From Monoplex corrugatus (taxonomy: Eukaryota; Mollusca; Gastropoda; Littorinimorpha; Ranellidae): a stretch of 64,000 nucleotides of DNA. Both the position numbers and the translations under genes were made by a program. How positions within the stretch are numbered: position 1 is the first letter of the stretch; the number at the start of each line of letters is the position of its first letter. Where the stretch lies: the NCBI GenBank assembly GCA_030674185.1, contig CM060311.1, positions 98,004,513-98,068,512 of the forward strand. Direction: 5' to 3'. This document shows positions 60,580-64,000 of the stretch, one piece after another. The notes under the pieces are model-generated. The model saw only the letters and a program-made list of their open reading frames with translations, did not search any database and was not told where the DNA came from.

Positions 60580-60877
60580 ATCACAAACACAAAAACACAG
60601 GAACAACAACAACACAACAACAAACAACAAACAAACAAACAACACAACAATGTTTGTTCCTACACAGACAGAAAAGAAGAGATGAAATTTTTAAAACAAA
60701 CAAACGAACAAAGAAAGAAAAAAGAAGAAAGAAGAAAGAACGAACTAACAAAGAAACGAACGAACGAATGAAGAACGAACGAACAAACTAACAAACAAAA
60801 ACATGAATAAAGAAAAACTAAAACCAAAACCAACCATCCAACCAACCAATAAAACATTTGTAGAAAGTGGTGCGTGC

Positions 60878-60974
<97 letters not shown>

Positions 60975-61205
60975 CACAAATTGTGTGTGTGTGCGTGTGT
61001 GTGTGTGCGTGCGTGTATGCATGTGTACATGTGTGTATGCGCAACACACAGTGCGCGCGCATGTGTGTGTGCGTGCGTGCGTACGTGCGTGCATGCGTAC
61101 ATGTGCGTATGCTCGTGCGCGTGTGTATGTGTGTAGTGTCGTGTGTGTGTGTGTTGTTGTGTGTGTGTGCGCGCGCGCGCGCGTGTGGTGCGTGAGTGTG
61201 TGTTC
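60580..61205. repeat. A-rich AAC/AAAG runs then (GT)n and (GC/GT)n
   Basis: AACAA and AACGA low-complexity runs at 60600-60850, (GT)n at 60880-60966, then mixed GTGC repeats to 61205 including GCGCGCGCGCGCG at 61169. Confidence 0.9.
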
Positions 61206-61289
61206 GACTTTATTGTTCTAATCTGCAAAGCATCCATGTAGCCAAGGTAATTAAGGAGGGGCGAAATTATTATTATCATTATTGTTGTT

Positions 61290-61790
61290 GTTGTTGATGT
61301 ATGATGATGATGATGATGATGATATTATTACTACTATACAGTCTGACTGCGTCAGGAAAAGTATATTTTATAATTCTTGTCGTCCTGGACTTGAAAAGTC
61401 CATGACGATGATGATGATGACAATGATGATGATCCTCCTCCTCCTTGTCCTCCTTATTGTCATCGTCATCATCGTATCAGCTCAGTTTTATTTTCTGAAG
61501 TTAGCATCCTCCCCCACCCCCCTCACTTGGAATGGCTTCCATACGAACTGACGCCACTGATGCCATGTGATGGTGAAGATCCATAATGATCATGGTATAA
61601 TAATAAGCCTTGGCAAGGTCCTGAGGTTCCATCTAGCATATGAATTGTATGTTTTTTCTGTTTATTAGTCTGTATAACTACTATCATTATCATCGTCATC
61701 GTCATCGTTGTTGTCGTCATCAACATCATCATCATTGTCATCATCATCGTCGTCGTCATCATCATCATCAATTTCTTTCGCAATACTTGC
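61290..61790. repeat. GAT/ATC trinucleotide runs
   Basis: (ATG)n near 61301-61321 and 61405-61432, and the complementary (CAT)n orientation at 61680-61770. A poly-Asp frame on the minus strand is a by-product. Confidence 0.85.
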
Positions 61791-62162
61791 TTTTATTACT
61801 TTTTTTTTCTTTTGTATGTTTGTTATTGTTTTATAATTCATTTTCAGTTTTATTTCCCCAGTTTTAATCAAAGCATTTTGCTTTTATGTTGGCATTTTAC
61901 ATATGATGTGTATACAATAACACGGACCAATTGTAAGACACGTCCAATGGGACCTATTGCTACTACTTGAATAAAGAAGTGTTTTCAGGTATCAAGTCTC
62001 TGTCTCTGTTCTCACTCTTGTCTTTCTTTTCCTCTTTGTCTCTCTCTCTTTGTCTCTCTCTCTTTAATGCTTGCTTATATTTTCTTTATTTCCATGGTTT
62101 GTACACTCTTAATTCTGTTGTAATTTTCACTTATACCAAATTTTACTTAATGCATTTCGCTT

Positions 62163-63237
62163 TCATGTGTATGGTTATACATGACTAGCATTACAAGCTT
62201 GCTGTAAGACAGGTTCATGTGTATGGTTATACATGACTAGCATTACAAGGGCTTGCTGTAAGACAGGTTTATGTGTATGGTTATACATGACTAGCATTAC
62301 AAGGCTTGCTGTAAGACAGGTTTATGTGATGGTTATACATGACTAGCATTACAAGGGCTTGCTGTAAGACAGGTTCATGTGATGGTTATACATGACTAGC
62401 ATTACAAGGGCTTGCTGTAAGACAGGTTTATGTGTATGGTTATACATGACTAGCATTACAAGCTTGCTGTAAGACAGGTTTATGTGTATGGTTATACATG
62501 ACTAGCATTACAAGGGCTTGCTGTAAGACAGGTTTATGTGTATGGTTATACATGACTAGCATTACAAGGGCTTGCTGTAAGACAGGTTATGTGTATGGTT
62601 ATACATGACTAGCATTACAAGGGCTTGCTGTAAGACAGGTTATGTGTATGGTTATACATGACTAGCATTACAAGGGCTTGCTGTAAGACAGGTTCATGTG
62701 TATGGTTATACATGACTAGCATTAAAGGCTTGCTGTAAGACAGTGTTTATAGTATGTTATACATGACTAGCATTACAATGGGTTTTGACTGTAAGAAGGT
62801 TTTGGTATAGTTATACATGACTTGCATTACAAGGTTTTGCTGTTAAAGACACGTTCATGTGTATGTTATAGCATGACTAGCATTACAAAGGGCTTGCTGT
62901 AAGACACGATTCATGTGTATGGTTATACATGACTAGACCATTACAAGGGCTTGCTGTAAGACGTTCATGTGTATGGTTATACATGACTAACAATTAAAAG
63001 GGCTAGCTGATAAGACAGATTATGTGTATGGTTATAAATGACTACATTACAAAGTTTTGCTGTAAGACGGATTCTGTGTATGGTTATACATGACTAGCAT
63101 TACAAGGGCTTGCTGTAAGACAGGTTTATGTGTATGGTTATACATGACTAGCATTACAAGGGCTTGCTGTAAGACAGATTCATGTGTATGATTATACATG
63201 ACTAGCATTACAAGGGCTTGCTGTAAGACAGGTTCAG
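62163..63237. repeat. 54 bp minisatellite, about 20 copies
   Basis: Unit TTCATGTGTATGGTTATACA + TGACTAGCATTACAAGGGCT + TGCTGTAAGACAGG. Clean at both ends, with indels and substitutions in the middle (62720-63065). Confidence 0.94.
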
Positions 63238-63699
63238 TAGAACCAAACGCCACTATAACTGAGTAACGACCTGTTTTCTAGTTTCTCTCCTTTTTCTTTA
63301 CTTGCTTGTTTGTTTGTTTGTTTGACTTTAAGGATTTTGGAGAACTATAATAATAAAAAGCTTTGTTTGGTTTTCCTTTCATTTGTGTGAAAAGACACGC
63401 CAGTGGGTGGGTAGTGTCCCTTCGAAGGAACCGAAACTAGATTTACTTTCAGGAAAAAGGGAGTGTTCACTCGAGAAAATTAACACGAAGTAAATTTATT
63501 TTCATAGAAAACAAAACCTCTTGTTTGGCAGTGGCTGTTGCAGATTGTGCAAAACTGTTTGAGTGGCCCTTTGAGAACATACATAAAAAAAAATTAAAAA
63601 AAATGAAACGGCAAGACATTTATTATAGTCGTTAATCGCATGGCTGGTAATTAAATATCCATGATAATATATTTTCGATCTTTATTCCAGACGCCGAAA
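63238..63699. other. 5' flank of the second TRIM-like gene
   Basis: Unique-looking sequence with GTTT repeats at 63307-63323. No exon recognised. Confidence 0.4.
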
Positions 63700-63852
63700 C
63701 GCCGTGTGTGAAACAAACTGAAACTGTCAATTCTGTAATAAGCCGTCTTCAACTCAAGGCCAACTTGAACTTCACCTGGGCTTTCCTTAAAAAATAGTGG
63801 CAATATTTGACGCCTTGAGTAGTTCCGTTTCTTCCACATAGCTCCATGTACA
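63700..63852 (+). promoter_or_regulatory. 5' flank of second TRIM-like gene with IRF-like motif
   Basis: GAAACAAACTGAAACTG at 63710-63726 contains AACTGAAA, an AANNGAAA-type IRF core, and two spaced GAAA blocks. The transcription start is not determinable. The motif is short and could be chance. Confidence 0.2.
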
Positions 63853-64000
63853 ATGTCGAATCAAGGAAAGCAAATGAAGGCATACGATTTTCGTCACACC
63901 TGCAGTCTGTGTATGGAACCATATCGTGGACGACATCCCAAAATTCTCCCATGTTTCCATACATTTTGTGTTCCGTGCCTGACTGCTCTGGCTGAGAGAG
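63853..64000 (+). CDS. second TRIM-like gene, N-terminal half of RING finger (cut by window end)
   Basis: An ATG at 63853 opens a frame that stays open to the last base (49 codons). Visible zinc ligands are C17, C20, C35, H37, C40 and C43, with the same spacing (x2, x14, x, x2, x2) as the RING of the minus-strand gene. It shares blocks such as PKILPCFHTFC and PCL-x-x-LAE. It is therefore a paralogue transcribed away from the first gene, with about 7.5 kb between start codons. The rest of the protein lies beyond the window, so B-boxes, coiled coil and C-terminal domain are unknown. Confidence 0.82.
   Translation, partial: MSNQGKQMKAYDFRHTCSLCMEPYRGRHPKILPCFHTFCVPCLTALAER

Noticed and set aside
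61665..61871. Poly-Asp ORF
   Set aside because: Arises from (CAT)n/(GTC)n trinucleotide runs.

Overview
The window looks like nuclear DNA of a lophotrochozoan animal, most likely a gastropod mollusc. The grounds are GT-AG spliced genes, many non-LTR retrotransposon 3' ends with (ATT)n, (GAT)n or (CTA)n tails, a Ty3/gypsy-type LTR element, tRNA-like SINEs, very dense (CA)n/(GA)n microsatellites and TRIM-type RING/B-box genes, which are expanded in molluscs. The species cannot be named from sequence alone. Roughly two fifths of the window is tandem repeat: about twenty unrelated minisatellite families with units of 23-105 bp.

Layout. 1-8.6 kb: intergenic minisatellites (49, 33/36, 52, 27, 40 and 81 bp units) and a (CA)n block. 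8.85-9.5 kb: possible 3' exons of an unidentified minus-strand gene. 9.5-15.9 kb: 46, 27 and 46 bp arrays with a badly degraded centre. 16.6-17.8 kb: a 68 bp array holding an RTE fragment and a piggyBac-like TTAA MITE. 17.8-21 kb: a dispersed repeat that has spawned a 47 bp array, then 25 and 61 bp arrays and opposed (CA)n/(TG)n tracts.

The main gene occupies 22,504-56,313 on the minus strand. I reconstruct nine coding exons with GT-AG introns and fully consistent phases, totalling 2,253 nt (750 residues plus stop). The order is RING, B-box 1, B-box 2, coiled coil with an in-frame minisatellite, acidic linker, and a C-terminal MATH domain that clearly resembles the MATH/TRAF domain of the deubiquitinase USP7, including the substrate-binding Asp-Trp. 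A TRIM-type ubiquitin ligase carrying a USP7-type substrate reader is the most interesting object here. Its large introns hold a 7.2 kb LTR element with an internally deleted gag-integrase fusion ORF (28.4-35.7 kb), several LINE fragments, a 23 bp array and an 8.7 kb 47 bp array (45.1-53.9 kb).

About 7.5 kb upstream, in divergent orientation, a second TRIM-like gene starts at 63,853 and runs off the window. Its first 49 residues are a RING N-terminal half similar to that of the main gene. The interval between them holds a LINE 3' fragment, a SINE, microsatellites and a 54 bp array.
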